From contig OY294068.1 in NCBI GenBank assembly GCA_958510875.1, forward strand, positions 77,106,633-77,170,632: a stretch of 64,000 nt of DNA, written 5' to 3'. The notes under the pieces were generated by a model. That model had not been told where the DNA came from. It did no database searches and worked only from the letters and a program-made list of their open reading frames with translations. The position numbers and the translations under genes are program-made. Shown piece after piece: positions 1-11,920 of the stretch; position 1 is the stretch's first letter; every line of letters starts with the position of its first letter. The stretch is from Endomychus coccineus (taxonomy: Eukaryota > Arthropoda > Insecta > Coleoptera > Endomychidae).

Positions 1-25
1 TGAGAAGCATGGAGTCAGGTCAACA

Positions 26-900
26 TTGATCCGGTGGATTGAGGCCATGCTATCTACGCGTGCGATGAAGGCGCAACATGACGGATGTGTTGTACAAACC
101 ACCGCTACAAAAGGCTGTCCACAGGGAGGTGTCCTATCTCCGCTTCTGTGGTGCCTTGTAGTCGATGGATTATTGGAGGAACTGGAAGAGGCTGGGTTTT
201 ATGCCCAAGCCTATGCCGATGACTTGGCTGGCGTCACCTTCGGGCGGCACTTGGAGACGCTGTGCGAGCTGCAAAATACGCTGCTCAGCATAGTGAACGG
301 CTGGTGCCGCACGGAGGGGCTAAAGGTAAATCCTGACAAAACGGAAGTTGTTCTGTTTACACGGAAACGCAAGCTGGGCACACTACCAGAGATTTGTTTC
401 TCTGGCAGGGTCCTGCTTTCAGAGGGTCGGTGAAGTTTCTGGGAGTAATCCTAGACTCTAAATTGACCTGGCGCGAACACCTCGTATGTCGAGTGAGGAA
501 GGCCTCTGCGTCATTTTGGGCATGCAGAAGAGCTTTCAGCAGCACATGGGGGTTACAGCCAAAAATTCTTTATTGGATCCATACTGCTATGATTAGGCCT
601 ATGGTTACCTACGCGGCGGTAGTGTGGTGGTCAGGGACAAGGACTGGTATTTCCCAGTGCCCCCTTGACCGTCTGCAGCGACTTGCATGCGTAGGCATAC
701 TGAGCGGCATAAGGTCGGCTCCGACGAGAGCCCTTGAAGTTCTCGCTGGATTACCACCTCTACACTTATAAAACTGAGGCCATGAGAACGGCGTATAGAT
801 TGGAGGGCCTAGGCCACTGGACCAAAACTTACCATTCTCGTGGATTCTCATCGATTCTAAGTGAGGCAATCTCTAAATGCCCCACTATATGTCTCACTTC
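26..900 (+). pseudogene. LINE reverse transcriptase fragment (broken)
   Basis: RT finger/palm region of LINE copy 1. The GCPQGGVLSPLLW motif is at about 113-155 and the catalytic YADD at 212-223. The frame shifts near 420 and again near 760; each piece matches successive parts of the intact frame in the second copy at 12474-13562. Compared with that copy, the linker after 870 lacks about 11 codons. It would have primed reverse transcription at a nicked target in the nucleus. It is not functional here. Confidence 0.9.
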
Positions 901-929
901 TCCCAAAATCCTCATCCCGGATAGAGGAG

Positions 930-1800
930 ATTGGAACAACGATACCCTCACCCTACTACCACCAGACGGGCTCGTATGGTTCACAGATGGGTCCAAGGTA
1001 GGTCAGGCTTTTGGGGCGGGAGTGTACCTAAGAAGGCCGAGGATCACTATCTCAGTGACTCTAGGTGCTTTCTGCACGGGTTTTCAGGCGGAGGTCTACG
1101 CAATACTGACTTGTGCCAAGGAAAACTTGCGAAGAAACTATGTGAATAGGCGCATATTTGCACAGACAGCCGGTCGGCTCTGGGAGCTCTCAAATCTCCC
1201 AGAGTCACATCAAGGCTCGTCAAAGAATGCAGGGATATACTGGCTGAACTAGCTAGGAGAAATAAAGTTCAACTCATCTGGGTCCCCGGACACAGCGGAG
1301 TTGTAGGGAACGAGATGGCCGACTCTCTGGCCAGGCGAGGGTCGTCTAGCGCCCGTATCGGGCCGGAGCCAATGGTCGCTTCATCAAACTGGGTAGGTGG
1401 CCTCACCCTTTTGGACCAACTGAATGAAGAGTGGTCTAAACTGTGGCGATAATCACCACGCACGAGGCAGGCCAAGCTCTTCATCAAAGAGCCTGTGCCT
1501 AGGCTCTCAAAAAAACTCCTTTCTCTGAACAAAAGGGACATCCGAGAGATGACTGGAATCTTAACCGGTCACTATCGTCTTAACAAACATCTCCACACTA
1601 TGGGCATCGCAGATGACCCAATATGTAGGAAATGCAGAGAGGTGGAAGAAACTGCCTCTCACATCCTGTTGGAATGCCCAGCGTTGGCATCCCTCATGCA
1701 CCGACACTTCGGAGAATTTGAGCTGCTCCCGGAGGAACTTATGGAAGACGGCACTGGCAATATTCTGGGTTTCTGGCGGGCCACAAACCTGCTAGAATAG
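930..1800 (+). pseudogene. LINE RNase H and C-terminal Cys/His domain (broken)
   Basis: The RNase H region begins with WFTDGSKVGQ (first catalytic Asp), then FQAEVYAIL (catalytic Glu). The TDSR segment is knocked out of frame by a 4-nt deletion near 1150 relative to copy 2. The last block, VPGHSGVVGNEMADSLA, is readable at about 1281-1333. The C-terminus (1495-1800) carries the zinc-knuckle-like CRKCREVEETASHILLEC and ends FWRATNLLE before a TAG. A stop (TAA) at about 1450 interrupts the linker. Confidence 0.88.
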
Positions 1801-1884
1801 CATAGGCTCCTGACTACGGGGCGCACAATGGGCCCAACTAAGTGGCCTGAGTGCATCAGGGAGCTTAGCCTCCCACCCTCTTTT

Positions 1885-2890
1885 TTGATGATGATGATGA
1901 TGACTGTTTTCCATAATTGAATTTCTGCAGAAAGGGGATCAGTTTTATTATCAATGGAGCTGCGCATGTGTTCTTTGTTTCGTTTACTGAAGGTCTTTCC
2001 AAATAATAATAATATCCGCGCTATTTCGGTTAATTTCACTTGATACATCATACTAAAAATTATTATTTATTGTGTTAGGTATAGTATAACCACAAGTTGA
2101 ACTCTTTTGTAGCTTATCACTATTTACCTCTTCATATTATTTCTTGATATTGACTGATTATTAATTTCTCCCATTTGCCAAAAAATTTATCCATATTATG
2201 TGTGATATTTCTTTGATAATTTTAAATTTTTGTATCAATCATTTTTAGGTTATTTGGAAGAATGAGTATTTGTTATATTGCTGATACTATTTGTCACTTA
2301 CTTGAAATGAAAAATAAAACTTTTCCATCACATTATTTAACTTCATTAGGACATGTGAATTTTCGGGGTTAGTTGCTGTCAATTGACTGCCCAGTTCTCA
2401 CCTTTCAGATTTGAATAAAATCCACAAATGAAAGGAGCAGAACAGCAATACAACTAAAATTACGACATCCCTCACGTAGTAAAATAACTGTGGTGGAACT
2501 CATTACTGAATATTTTTGCACTTTTTACTGAAAATTCAATCATTTTTTTGTTATATCGAAGTACATCTTATGTGAAAATTTCGAATAAGCTGCTCGACTA
2601 ATACTGGGTGTATTATATCATATTATTATATATATTTTCATGTCCTAGACAACATACCAATGTAGTAATCCGTATCTAAATTCTTCATTAACACATTCGG
2701 TATGACCAGCGTACCGAGTGACCTCCTAGTATATACCTGGTGAAGCTACCTATCACAAAACGTTAAGAAACTATGATGCGTGAACTATATAACAGGAATT
2801 GAAAAGGTCAATTTTCATATATACATTCATTTAACCACAATTATTAAAAACAAACTAGCCCTCGCCATAACAAGAATAACATTACAATAC
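1885..2890. other. Intergenic, no gene seen
   Basis: AT-rich sequence between the LINE 3' tail and the cuticular pseudogene. No supported coding region, RNA gene or repeat was recognised. Confidence 0.6.
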
Positions 2891-3429
2891 TCACCTATCG
2901 AAGTTCCCATGCATTCACAAGTCCGGACCGGGCTACCAATGGTGCGTTCCACGCATTCAATTCTTTCCAGATAGGAGCTGCAATTCTTGAGATAGCAGAT
3001 ACGAGGGAGCTGGTTATAACTTGAGCTGCTGGAGCCACGGAAACTTGGCTCAAAGGAGCTACGGCAACTCTGGTTAATGGAGCTACAGGTACGCCAATGG
3101 GTTCTTTGCGAACAACTGCGTTGAAACCATTCACGTCGTCAGCGGTGTAATCAACAATACGTTTAGTGCCATCAGGGTCGACCAGAGAGTACTGTTCACA
3201 GCATCTTCACGACGACTTTCAACTTCTCCTTTGTGGTCTCCGGTTAATGGGTCGCTGACGGAATAACCGAAGTCATAGTGGGCTGGGGCGATTACGCCGG
3301 TTCTAACTAATGGTGCAGCGATAGAACCCCATTGGGAAACTACTGGTGCGATGGGTTTAAGACTAGCACTGCATGCAGCTCAGAGGGTGGTGAAAGCTAA
3401 TATCTAAAAATTGATTGCTCATGTTATTC

Positions 3430-3970
3430 ATTGCAGTAATGAATGGCATTATATTTGCCAAAACAAAAATTTCTCGATATTTGTCATAATTTGTATAAAA
3501 GTTTGATTGGTGCATTCATGGAAATTTAGCAATTTACACAACACAATTCCATCGCTCATGTCGGTGGTTGTGGTATCTCCCAAATAATATTTCCAGTAAA
3601 AGCTTTATGCGTTATTAACTTTAACGTGAAAACATGTAGAATATTTATGTATAATTGAACATTTTGCTACATTCTTTGTTAAGGACCTACCGCTGACAAA
3701 TTTCATTAACAGTTTGCTACATTAATGAAATTTGTCAGCGGTAGGTCCTTAACAAAGAATCCATACAAAATCGGTAGGAAACTTATTCGTTGTAGTAATG
3801 AATGACAATATATTTCCCAAAACAAAAATTTCTCGGTATTTGTCATAATGTGTATAAGAGAAAACAGGTTGATTGGTGCATTTATTTGAACTTCGCAATG
3901 AATATAACACAAATTCATCGCTCTTATCGGTGGTTGTGGTACCCCAAAAGATATTCCCAGTTAAATCTTC
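3430..3970. repeat. Diverged direct repeat flanking the hairpin
   Basis: A segment of roughly 170 bp at about 3434-3600 recurs at about 3797-3965. Shared blocks include CAAAACAAAAATTTCTCG, TTGATTGGTGCATT and CGGTGGTTGTGGTA. The two copies flank the 39-bp hairpin within the same intron, so a local duplication preceded or accompanied hairpin insertion. Confidence 0.7.
3671..3760. repeat. Perfect 39-bp inverted repeat (hairpin)
   Basis: The arms 3671-3709 and 3722-3760 are exact reverse complements with a 12-nt loop. It lies in the intron of the cuticular pseudogene. Degenerate versions of the arm sequence occur downstream at about 4040-4065 and 4165-4210. The form suggests a miniature foldback or MITE. 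Confidence 0.9.
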
Positions 3971-4843
3971 ATACTCAAATGAACTTCATTCATACTTGAA
4001 TGGAAAACATGTAGAATATTCACATACATTTGATAATTCTGCTGCATTGATAGAATTTGTCAGCTAGTAAACGGATTGGTTTCTTCTTCTTTGTCACATC
4101 AAAAATTTCAATTAATTTGTAGACGCACATCGAAAAATTTTCGAGTATAAATTACCATTAGTTCGATAGCGATAGGTCTTCAAAGAAGGATTCATTCAAA
4201 AATCGGTAGGAAGCTACTTTTCCATCAACCTGAGAGAAAGAATTAGGGAATAATTCTTAAATAGTAATGATGGATAAACTCACAAACTGTCTGGGCAAAT
4301 TTGATTCGATAGCAGGAAAAGCGATAACATGGGGTGATTATTGTAATAAATCAGATTACAATGGATTATCTCCCGCTTTTGGGTGAACGGGAGGACACAC
4401 GGACAATCAGAGTTGTTCCGAAACTGAACAGTTTCATATACCTTTTAGAGTAAAGCCTCGGAATAATGATAGATTTCATGACATTTTATGGTCTTTGCTA
4501 AGCTGGTATTTTTGTAGTTGGGAGGATAACCCGGGAAAATATATAGAACATACGGAGTCAATCAGGGCATTTTTCTTTTAACTCAAGAACAAATGAATCC
4601 TAGACCGACTTTATACTTCACCTTAGCATTATTAGAATAATTTTGAATCCTTCTATTGAGCTATGAACTCGAATTGAAATGAAACTGGCAATATTCGAAT
4701 TCAGTCTCGAAATTTCAGGAATATATATTGGTGGTAACATGTACATTAATTTACTTTGTTCAATATCAAGAAATCAAACAGTGAAAGAAGAAACAACTGA
4801 AAATTACTTACTTTGAATATCATGTTGATTCGCTATTTTCAAG

Positions 4844-4886
4844 ACTGAAAATGATGCTTAATCGCTGGCAAAATCTACTATTTATA
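4844..4886 (-). promoter_or_regulatory. Core promoter of the cuticular pseudogene
   Basis: On the minus strand, TATAAATA (4886-4879) lies upstream of exon 1, and a TCAGT initiator-like pentamer (4848-4844) precedes the ATG at 4823. The TATA-to-TCAGT distance is about 40 nt, longer than the roughly 32 nt in the array genes, so the true start may lie a little earlier. Confidence 0.55.
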
Positions 4887-5277
4887 ATGGGAAGGAGTGA
4901 CAATTGTGAATCTGGATCATAATTAGATCTAGCGATAATACAGTTCATTAGAAGAAGTATGTTTGAGTTTGCAATATTTCAAAAATTTATTAAACGGATC
5001 TATTAAGATGGATGCACACACATTATCATTCATTCAGGAAATTTATAATTTATTAAGTATGTGAATGAACCGATACACCGTGTAAATTGAATAACAATAC
5101 ATCAAAATAATTAGATAATCTAATTATTTTGATTTAGTTCGGTGTAGAATGAGCATCAATCAGTATATAATTAATTAAAAGGAGACTTTTGGTGTCTTCT
5201 GTCATTATAATATTTTTGACACAAATTGATATGACCAAAAAAAGTAGTTCAACTGCTGACTATAATTTAGATATTTA

Positions 5278-5597
5278 CATCCTATTGAAGTAGCTATCAA
5301 ACATATTCTCAAATCGATCGATGATATTAATTTAGATAATATCCACTTTTTCCGTCTAGGAAAATTCGTTGTGAATAAAAATAGACCATTAAAAGTTATG
5401 CTAACTAATTACAATGACGTGTTATGTATTGTCAAGAATAAAAAGGAATTGAACTCCAACATACAAATTTACACGGATCAAACACCAATGCAGCAATTCA
5501 GTCAGAATTACGTCTCATGAATGAAAATGGTGATACTAGTAAAACTATTAAATATATTAACGGCACTCCAAAAATTGTCACTAAACCAAAAAACTGA
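5278..5597 (+). pseudogene. LINE ORF1 C-terminal fragment
   Basis: Translation gives FFRLGKFVVNKNRPLKVML, then CIVKNKKEL and IYTDQTP, and after a frameshift near 5510, NENGDTSKTIKYINGTPKIV. This order matches the C-terminal nucleic-acid-binding half of Jockey-type ORF1 proteins. The N-terminal part is missing. It ends at TGA 5595-5597, just before the ORF2 start at 5633. Confidence 0.75.
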
Positions 5598-5632
5598 ATA
5601 ATTCAACGCAAAAAAACTCAAACTACCTAAAC

Positions 5633-6615
5633 ATGTTTTATCAAAATGTTCGCGGATTACGGACGAAAACTATAAACTTTTTTCAAGAAACTATAACGCT
5701 TGATTTCGATGTTCTAATATTAACGGAAACAGGATTATGTGATAGTATCAACAGCAACGAATTATTTAATTCAAATTATGTCCCATATCGATGCGATAGA
5801 AACACAAGCACAGGTGATAAATTATTTTTGGGTGGTGTTTTGATTGCAGTGCGGTCATCTCTAATATCAGAAGTGCTTAAAGTACCAACAAGCTCCTGCG
5901 AAGAAATATTTGTATCTATAACTCACGGCTCTAATCAATATATTTTCGGTGGCGTATACATCCCTCCGTCTTCACCAATTGACACTTATCTCCGGCACAC
6001 ATCATCTTTAGAATACATCATTGATAAATATCCTGACTCGTCAGTGTATTTCGTGGGGGATTACAATCTACAAGGAATAACCTGGCATTTTGATGAGAAT
6101 AATGTTGTAAGTGTTCTTTCTACAAAATCCAATAAAGAATATGCTATTTACGACAACTTAAATTTCCTTAATTTGTGTCAACATAATTATGTTAGTAATC
6201 AAAATAATGTAATACTCGATTTAGTTCTTTCTGATATTAGAAATATCATAGTTGAGCGGAGTCCCTATAGTATAGTTGACATTGACATGCACCATCCTCC
6301 CTAATGATTAAATCTCCTTTAGTTTCTACTTATGTTCCGCTCTGTTCAGATGGCATCTGGAAATTGAATTTTAAGAAAGCTCCTTATGATCTAATTAACG
6401 ATTACCTTGCATCATTGAACTGGGATGCAATATTTAATGTAAATGATATTAATTTTTCGCTTTTTAACCTAAATAATGCTATACAATCCGCAATTACAAG
6501 GTTTGTCCCAAAATATTATGCTAAAACCGATACTTATCCCACGTGGTTTTTCAAAACAACCAAAACTTTAATTAAACAGAAAAATAAAGCCTATCAAAAG
6601 TTCCTCCAAATTTAA
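5633..6615 (+). pseudogene. LINE ORF2 endonuclease and linker
   Basis: It starts MFYQNVRGLRTK, the standard opening of an exonuclease-endonuclease-phosphatase domain (the Asn is a conserved metal-site residue). LILTETGL supplies the Glu, FGGVYIPP the central strand and FVGDYNLQGITW the Asp/Asn pair; DIDMHHPP marks the end, near the SDH position. The frame shifts at 6304 into the linker, which then ends at 6615. The domain nicks target DNA for reverse transcription; this copy is inactive. Confidence 0.85.
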
Positions 6616-8231
6616 CATTGAAAGTGATTATAAGAGCTTTATCGAGTTTACGCAAAATAATTTAACTTCAGATATAAAACCTTTTTGGAATTACGTTAAT
6701 TCGAAACGGAAGGATAGTGGCTCACCAAATTGCGTCAATTACAATGGCTTGTCATCTTCTAACACTCAAATTATGTGCAACATGTTTGCTGATTTTTTTG
6801 GTTCAGTATACTCAACATATGATGAATCTAAGACAACTGAATTTCCTCAAAGTACAACATTTGCAAACACAGTCAATCTACAGGGTATAGATATTAATGC
6901 TAACTTGGTATTCAAGAAACTAATCTAAAAACAAGCTTCAATTCGGGTCCTGACAATATTCCGGCTTTCTTCTTAAAAATGTGCAGTCCATCTTTGGCTT
7001 GGCCCTTATCCACTCTATTTAACATCTCTCTTAACACGGTTCAGTGCCATGATCTATGGAAAATAGCATTCATCATTCCCTTACATAAATCCGAAAGCAA
7101 GTCGGAAGTAACAAATTACCGTCCTATATCTATATTATCTGACATTAGTAAAGTCCTGGAATCTATCATAGTCGATATTATTTTCAATACATTCAAAAAT
7201 GAAATAAATAATGAACAGCATGGCTTCTTCTGAGGTCGCTCAACCGAAACAAATCTATTCTTATATCAAAATTATATAACTGATTGTTTTGAAAATGGGT
7301 ATCAAGTGGATTCAATTTATACCGATTTTCGTAAAGCATGTGTTGATCAAAAAATACTGTTAAAGAAATTGAAATCATTTGGGATTTCAGGAAATCTGCT
7401 CTATTGGCTTGAATCGTATCTTTGTGGAAGAGCACAAATCGTTAAAATCAACAATTAAACATCACGCAATATAGCAGTGACATCAGGAGTCCCACAGGGT
7501 AGTCATATAGCTCCAGTTCTTTTCTCACTGTTTATCAATGACAGTTCTTATCTTAAAATACTGTAAATTTTTCATGTTCGCAGATGATCTTAAAATATAT
7601 CGGTGTATCAAATCTAAAATTGATTGTAATAATTTGCAAAAGGATCTCAATGCCCTAGAAGCCTGGTGTCTGGGAAATAACATGTTGCTAAACGAATTTA
7701 AATGTAAATTCACCACGTTCTCTAGGAAAACTGCAAACATTGAATATAACTATATTTTAAATAATACAATGCTGGAGCGAGTAGAGCTCATTAAAGATTT
7801 AGGCGTTATTTTTGACAAGAGCCTGAGATTCCATCTCCATATAGAACAAATTCTGAAAAGGACTTTGCGGGTTCATAAAACGACAGACTCGTGACTTTAC
7901 AAATATAAATAGTATATTGTTTCTTTTTAATTCTCTAATTAGATCTGTTCTCGAATATGGGTGCATAATTTGGAATCCGTTTTTTAATATTTATGTAGAC
8001 CGTCTTGAAAGAGTTCAAAGAAAAATGGTAAACTACATTCTATTTAAGATTAATATATATAAAAGAGAATTTGAATATAATCAACGACTCGATATTGTAG
8101 GTCTGAAATCTTTAAAAAATCGTAGGCAGAATTATCAAATAAAATTCGATTATAAGGTATTCAATGGCTTAATGAACTGCCCAGAACTCTTAAGTCTCTT
8201 TAATTTACGAGTACCAAATTATGCCACATGA
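6616..8231 (+). pseudogene. LINE ORF2 reverse transcriptase, multiply broken
   Basis: Readable blocks in order are YRPISILSDISKVLE (about 7114-7160), YTDFRKACVDQ (Ala-Cys where most have Ala-Phe), VTSGVPQGSHIAPVLFSLFIND (with a stop just before it), FADD (about 7577-7588), NEFKCKF, and the thumb block LFNSLIRSVLEYGCIIWNP (from about 7920). It ends at TGA 8229-8231. Frameshifts or stops occur near 6615, 6927, 7231, 7456, 7560 and 7893. Confidence 0.85.
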
Positions 8232-8548
8232 AACCAGGACATTCTCCAGATTACATCTCATCGCACCGAATACGGTCGTCATATGAATGAAATCTCCAGA
8301 ATAATCAATGAAACTAACTTTGACATATTTAATATTTCTTTTGCTCATCTGTCATCTATACTAAGGTAACTCTGTTATTTCAGTTATTTTTAATTCACTA
8401 TTTTGTGTCTTTATTACAGTTCATCTTATATTCTTTTAGTTTTATAACTTCTCAAACATTGATCACTGTTTCTTTTATTTTTTTTATAATTATTACTATG
8501 TGTCATTTGGGATTTATCCTGTAGATGTATTTATAAATAAATAAATTG

Positions 8549-9570
8549 TCTTGACATGTGTCAGGTATAGAGATCATAGAGATCATGAAATATTCCAGAG
8601 CAATACTAAACCCGGGGTCATTTCGAGAGAAATGGGGTTTGATATGGTGGAAGAAGTTCAAAATATGAATCAAACAAACTCTGGTTATAGATTTGTGTGT
8701 TTTGGTACTTACTTTGTTATTGGTCAATGACAATGGTCCTTAGATGCTGCTCTCACGAAATTGTATCAAATTATCGTTTCAGCAGGTTTCATTCTAGTTT
8801 TGAAACTCAATTCGTTATTGACGAACAGAACATCTGCAACAAAGTTATTTTAGATGCTTAATAAAATATTTGACAGAAACAAGTTGGACTGAAATTCAAA
8901 AATCTTGGTATTGGAATCGTAGATGAAATATCTGCCTAATTTTGCACTCATATAGGTTTATATATAGATTTGCTGTTTTTCACTAAAACATACGCCAATT
9001 TCAATTTATTCATCGATCCATTATTCCAAAAATAGACAATTACTATATTTTCCTGTCTTTACTTTATGTTTTAGTATATCTATATAACTGTTACATAGTT
9101 TCGGAACATCAAATTGCTTTGGGAAATACTGTTCTTACCAAGCATGTTTCAATTTTTGATTCGTTTACTTGCTCGAAATTGAAATGCTATTTGTGAGCTG
9201 TTTTGCAATATTCAATAATTCAATGATTTGGAATATCAAGAGATATGTGATCGTCCTATGGATAAAAACATGTAGGAACCAGGTGCTGGAAGAATTATGC
9301 CTACTCACTTTGTGAGGGAACGTTCAACTTTATATACTATAGCAAGGATTCTAACGTTATGTTTTTGCAATATTTCACAGCAAAAAAATTACGAATATCA
9401 TACGCAGGTATCTATAATAAAGGCACCCTTCTATCTGATATAAATTCAGTTGCTCTTTCATCAATAAAACATCAATCGAAACATTTTTATTACGTATTTA
9501 TTTTGCTAGTCTGTGTGGAAGAATAACAATAGCGGAACTCCGTTTCTAATAAAGAGGATTTTTTATTATC
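8549..9570. other. Intergenic; one promoter-like patch
   Basis: No gene was recognised. At 9410-9452 there is a CTATAATAAAG followed about 35 nt later by TTCAGTTGC, which resembles a TATA plus initiator, but no ATG-led exon follows and it is not supported further. Confidence 0.4.
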
Positions 9571-9990
9571 ATTTTTATTACACCTACGACGTAAATATTG
9601 AGCTTCCACGCGCAAATCACAAGCATATGCATAATTATTTGTTCTGCTTGCAAATCATATTTGCTCAATACACGTGGTAACAAGAAATTGCTCTGATTGG
9701 CTACCACAGAATGCTTTACTTTGATTCTTTGCGTAAAAATGTATCAACACATTGACTGCTTTGCCGACTGTAACTTTGTCATTTTTATTACACCTACGAC
9801 GTAAATATTGAGCTTCCACGCGCAAATCACAAGCATATGCATAATTATTTGTTCTGCTTGCAAATCATATTTGCTCAATACACGTGGTAACAAGAAATTG
9901 CTCTGATTGGCTACCACAGAATGCTTTACTTTGATTCTTTGCGTAAAAATGTATCAACACATTGACTGCTTTGCCGACTGTAACTTTGTC
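9571..9990. repeat. Exact 210-bp tandem duplication
   Basis: The segments 9571-9780 and 9781-9990 look identical base for base. Each copy contains GATTGGCT, an inverted CCAAT-type box. Short ORFs across it (for example 9962-10207) show no family signature. The lack of divergence means either a very recent duplication or an assembly artefact. Confidence 0.93.
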
Positions 9991-10600
9991 TTTGTCGGCT
10001 TCGCGCTTCGGCTGTGGCATAGCAGATAAAATCTGTAAACAACGGCGCAAGCGGCAAGCTCCGTCTTGTTGGGGTGCAAACGCGGTAACATGCTGCAATC
10101 TAATTGGATCGAATTTCAAAAAAATTCCCGCCATATTTCCGTGTGTGATCGTTGTTCGCTTCGTTCGGTGTAAAGTTCAAGTTCGAGTGTTGTTTGAAGC
10201 TGTATGAGCATGAGCATGTGGTTTGGTGTTCGTTTCACTCTAGATTCTACTGGTTTCTGATGATTGCTGCGAAAATTGATTATGATCATATGATTTTATG
10301 ATTATTCTTCTCTGTATTCATTGAGTATTGAAACAAAAGCTATTGAGATTCAAAGGAATGTCAGTTTTTGGAATCGTGGGGTTTCGGGCACCTGACGCAA
10401 ATATTTGAAGGCAAGTTGAAAACATTGTTCTCAAATCCACTGTATTTTTGTAGTCTGTTAATATTTGAAAGTTTTGCGTGTGTTTTCAAAACCTCGAAAG
10501 TTGAATAAAAACTTTTTGATGAACAAAAACGTTCCTCTTTCTTTTTCTATATACAAACTATGATGAAACAACTTGTTTTTCAAATGGGTAAATTGAGCCT
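9991..10600. other. Intergenic, no gene seen
   Basis: It begins GC-richer than its surroundings (9990-10150) and then becomes ordinary AT-rich DNA. No coding or RNA gene is supported. Confidence 0.5.
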
Positions 10601-10624
10601 TCCACTTATTAATCTGTTTCATGC

Positions 10625-11265
10625 TTTTTTATCAAGACAGAAAATAGTCTTGAACCGTATAAGGTTCTTTATGACATAAATAATTGAAAATTTGTTTTTT
10701 AAAAGCAGCTGAATTAATGGAAGATTTAATATTCTGAGGCAAAGCATTATAAAATTTTATGGCACTATAACGAGGACCATTTTCCATTAGCTTTAGATTG
10801 TGTTCCGGAAATTACTCTTATGTCTTGTGTTGTAGTCATGGGAAAATACATGATTGGAAAATTCATGTTTAGATTTACTAAGATGTAGTAGTGTTTCATA
10901 AATACATATAGCAGGAATAGTAAGCATGCTGTTATTCTTGAAAAGACCTCTGCAGGATTCCAGAAAGCATTTTTTACACATGATTCTAATAACCTTTTTC
11001 TGAATTAAAAAAACTTTGTACAAATTAGTTGACCCACCCCAAGCGATAATATTGTATTTTGCATGTGAGTAGAAATTTGCATAATACGTGACTTTTAAGA
11101 CAGAAAAGTCGAATGATCGAGATAGCACTCTTAAAGCGTAACAGAGCGTATCAAGTTTTTTGCAAAGGATATCAATATGAGAGAACCATTTTAAGTTGTC
11201 ATCTAGAGTCACTCCCAATAACTTTGAAGTGCTTGTGGTACTAATTTTCGTATGGGCCAATGCAA
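10625..11265 (-). mobile_element. CR1/Jockey-like LINE, 3' fragment
   Basis: Minus-strand remnant of the end of an ORF2. It opens with TSKLLGVTLDDNLKW (RT thumb, typical LGV-DDNL-W pattern), continues through the IAWGG block and the YNTRHKSNF motif, then after a +1 shift near 10790 reads ENGPRYSAIKFYNALPQNIK and ends at about 10630. This is the standard C-terminus of Jockey/CR1-like ORF2 proteins. It is 5'-truncated at about 11265. No tail or target duplication could be defined. Confidence 0.82.
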
Positions 11266-11809
11266 GATATTACTCATTTGTACTACCTACCGAAGATCAT
11301 TATTTTAATCACTTTTTAATTACATTTTATTTTTGAATAGCTACTTTGCATAGCACTTCTTTGAGAAACACTGATATTGTGTTATCGAAATTTCAGTCAA
11401 ATACGAGCACAGTTTCAATTATTAGCGAACATTAATTGTCAGGCATATCAATTGCTACTCCAAGTGACACACAGCACAACTTCTGATAGCGAATATGGAA
11501 CGGAACCATCATAAAGTAAGTGAATGAGGTAAAATGTTCAGTGGGGATAAGATGAGTTTGTTCAGGGTTTCACATAACTAGATAACATCCCATTATGTTG
11601 ATGCCGATTTGGTGGTTTTTTGATTATGATGAGGTTGGGATATCTGCGTAGACACCGCAGAATAAAAGATGACGTTGTGGTAAGGTGGTTTATTCACTGA
11701 TACACAATAAGAAACATCACTAAGTCAATAGTACCCGTGACAGGAGTTGATTGACATTGTGGTTGAACATTAATTAAATGGCAACGTAGATATAAGGTAA
11801 TGACATCAA
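11266..11809. other. Intergenic, no gene seen
   Basis: AT-rich DNA between two LINE fragments; nothing further recognised. Confidence 0.5.
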
Positions 11810-11920
11810 TTTTATTATATTCATCATCATCATCAAGGAAGAGGATGGGAGGCTGAGCTCCCTGACGCACTTAGGTCACTTAGTTGGGCCCATTGTGCGC
11901 CCCGTAGTCAGAAGCCTATT

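Larger units (their letters stand above)
1..1884 (+). mobile_element. I-group (I/LOA/R1-like) LINE, copy 1, 3' part
   Basis: Non-LTR retrotransposon whose 5' part lies outside the window. In order it shows reverse transcriptase, an RNase H domain, a C-terminal Cys/His knuckle (CRKCREVEETASHILLEC) and a 3' tail of TGA repeats at about 1886-1902. An RNase H plus a short-repeat tail places it in the I/LOA/R1 group rather than Jockey or CR1 (family knowledge). The coding region is broken into at least four frames, so this copy is dead. It is highly similar to the opposite-strand copy at 11822-13665. Confidence 0.92.
2895..4823 (-). pseudogene. RR-2 cuticular protein pseudogene
   Basis: Two-exon RR-2 cuticular protein gene on the minus strand. 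Exon 1 (4823-4812) reads ATG-ATA-TTC-AAA (MIFK) followed by donor GTAAGT. Exon 2 starts at 3403 after a TTTTTAG acceptor and continues the signal peptide (ILAFTTL, stop, AACSA). The RR-2 core is clear: APAHYDFGYSVSDPLTGD, then [18 protein letters not shown] and [11 protein letters not shown]. There are two lesions: a TGA in the signal peptide, and an apparent 4-nt deletion in the middle of the RR domain (after EDAV) that shifts frame. The tail is Ala/Pro/Val-rich and ends at TAG 2897-2895. RR-2 proteins are secreted and bind chitin in hard cuticle. It diverges strongly from the array genes at 32-62 kb, so it is a different family member. An assembly error at one lesion cannot be excluded. Confidence 0.85.
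5200..8548 (+). mobile_element. Jockey/CR1-like LINE, decayed, near full length
   Basis: Non-LTR element with ORF1 remnant, endonuclease, RT and a 3' end rich in ATAAATA repeats (about 8530-8548). No RNase H follows the RT, which fits the Jockey/CR1 group. The 5' boundary is uncertain (about 5150-5260). At least five frameshifts or stops break ORF2. No convincing target duplication was found. Confidence 0.85.

Noticed and set aside
9410..9452. Possible orphan promoter (TATA-like plus TTCAGT)
   Set aside because: No start codon, donor site or coding exon follows; the match is too short to call.
9962..10207. 81-residue ORF with Cys/Arg-rich sequence
   Set aside because: It overlaps the exact duplication, has no recognisable motif and is not conserved elsewhere in the window.
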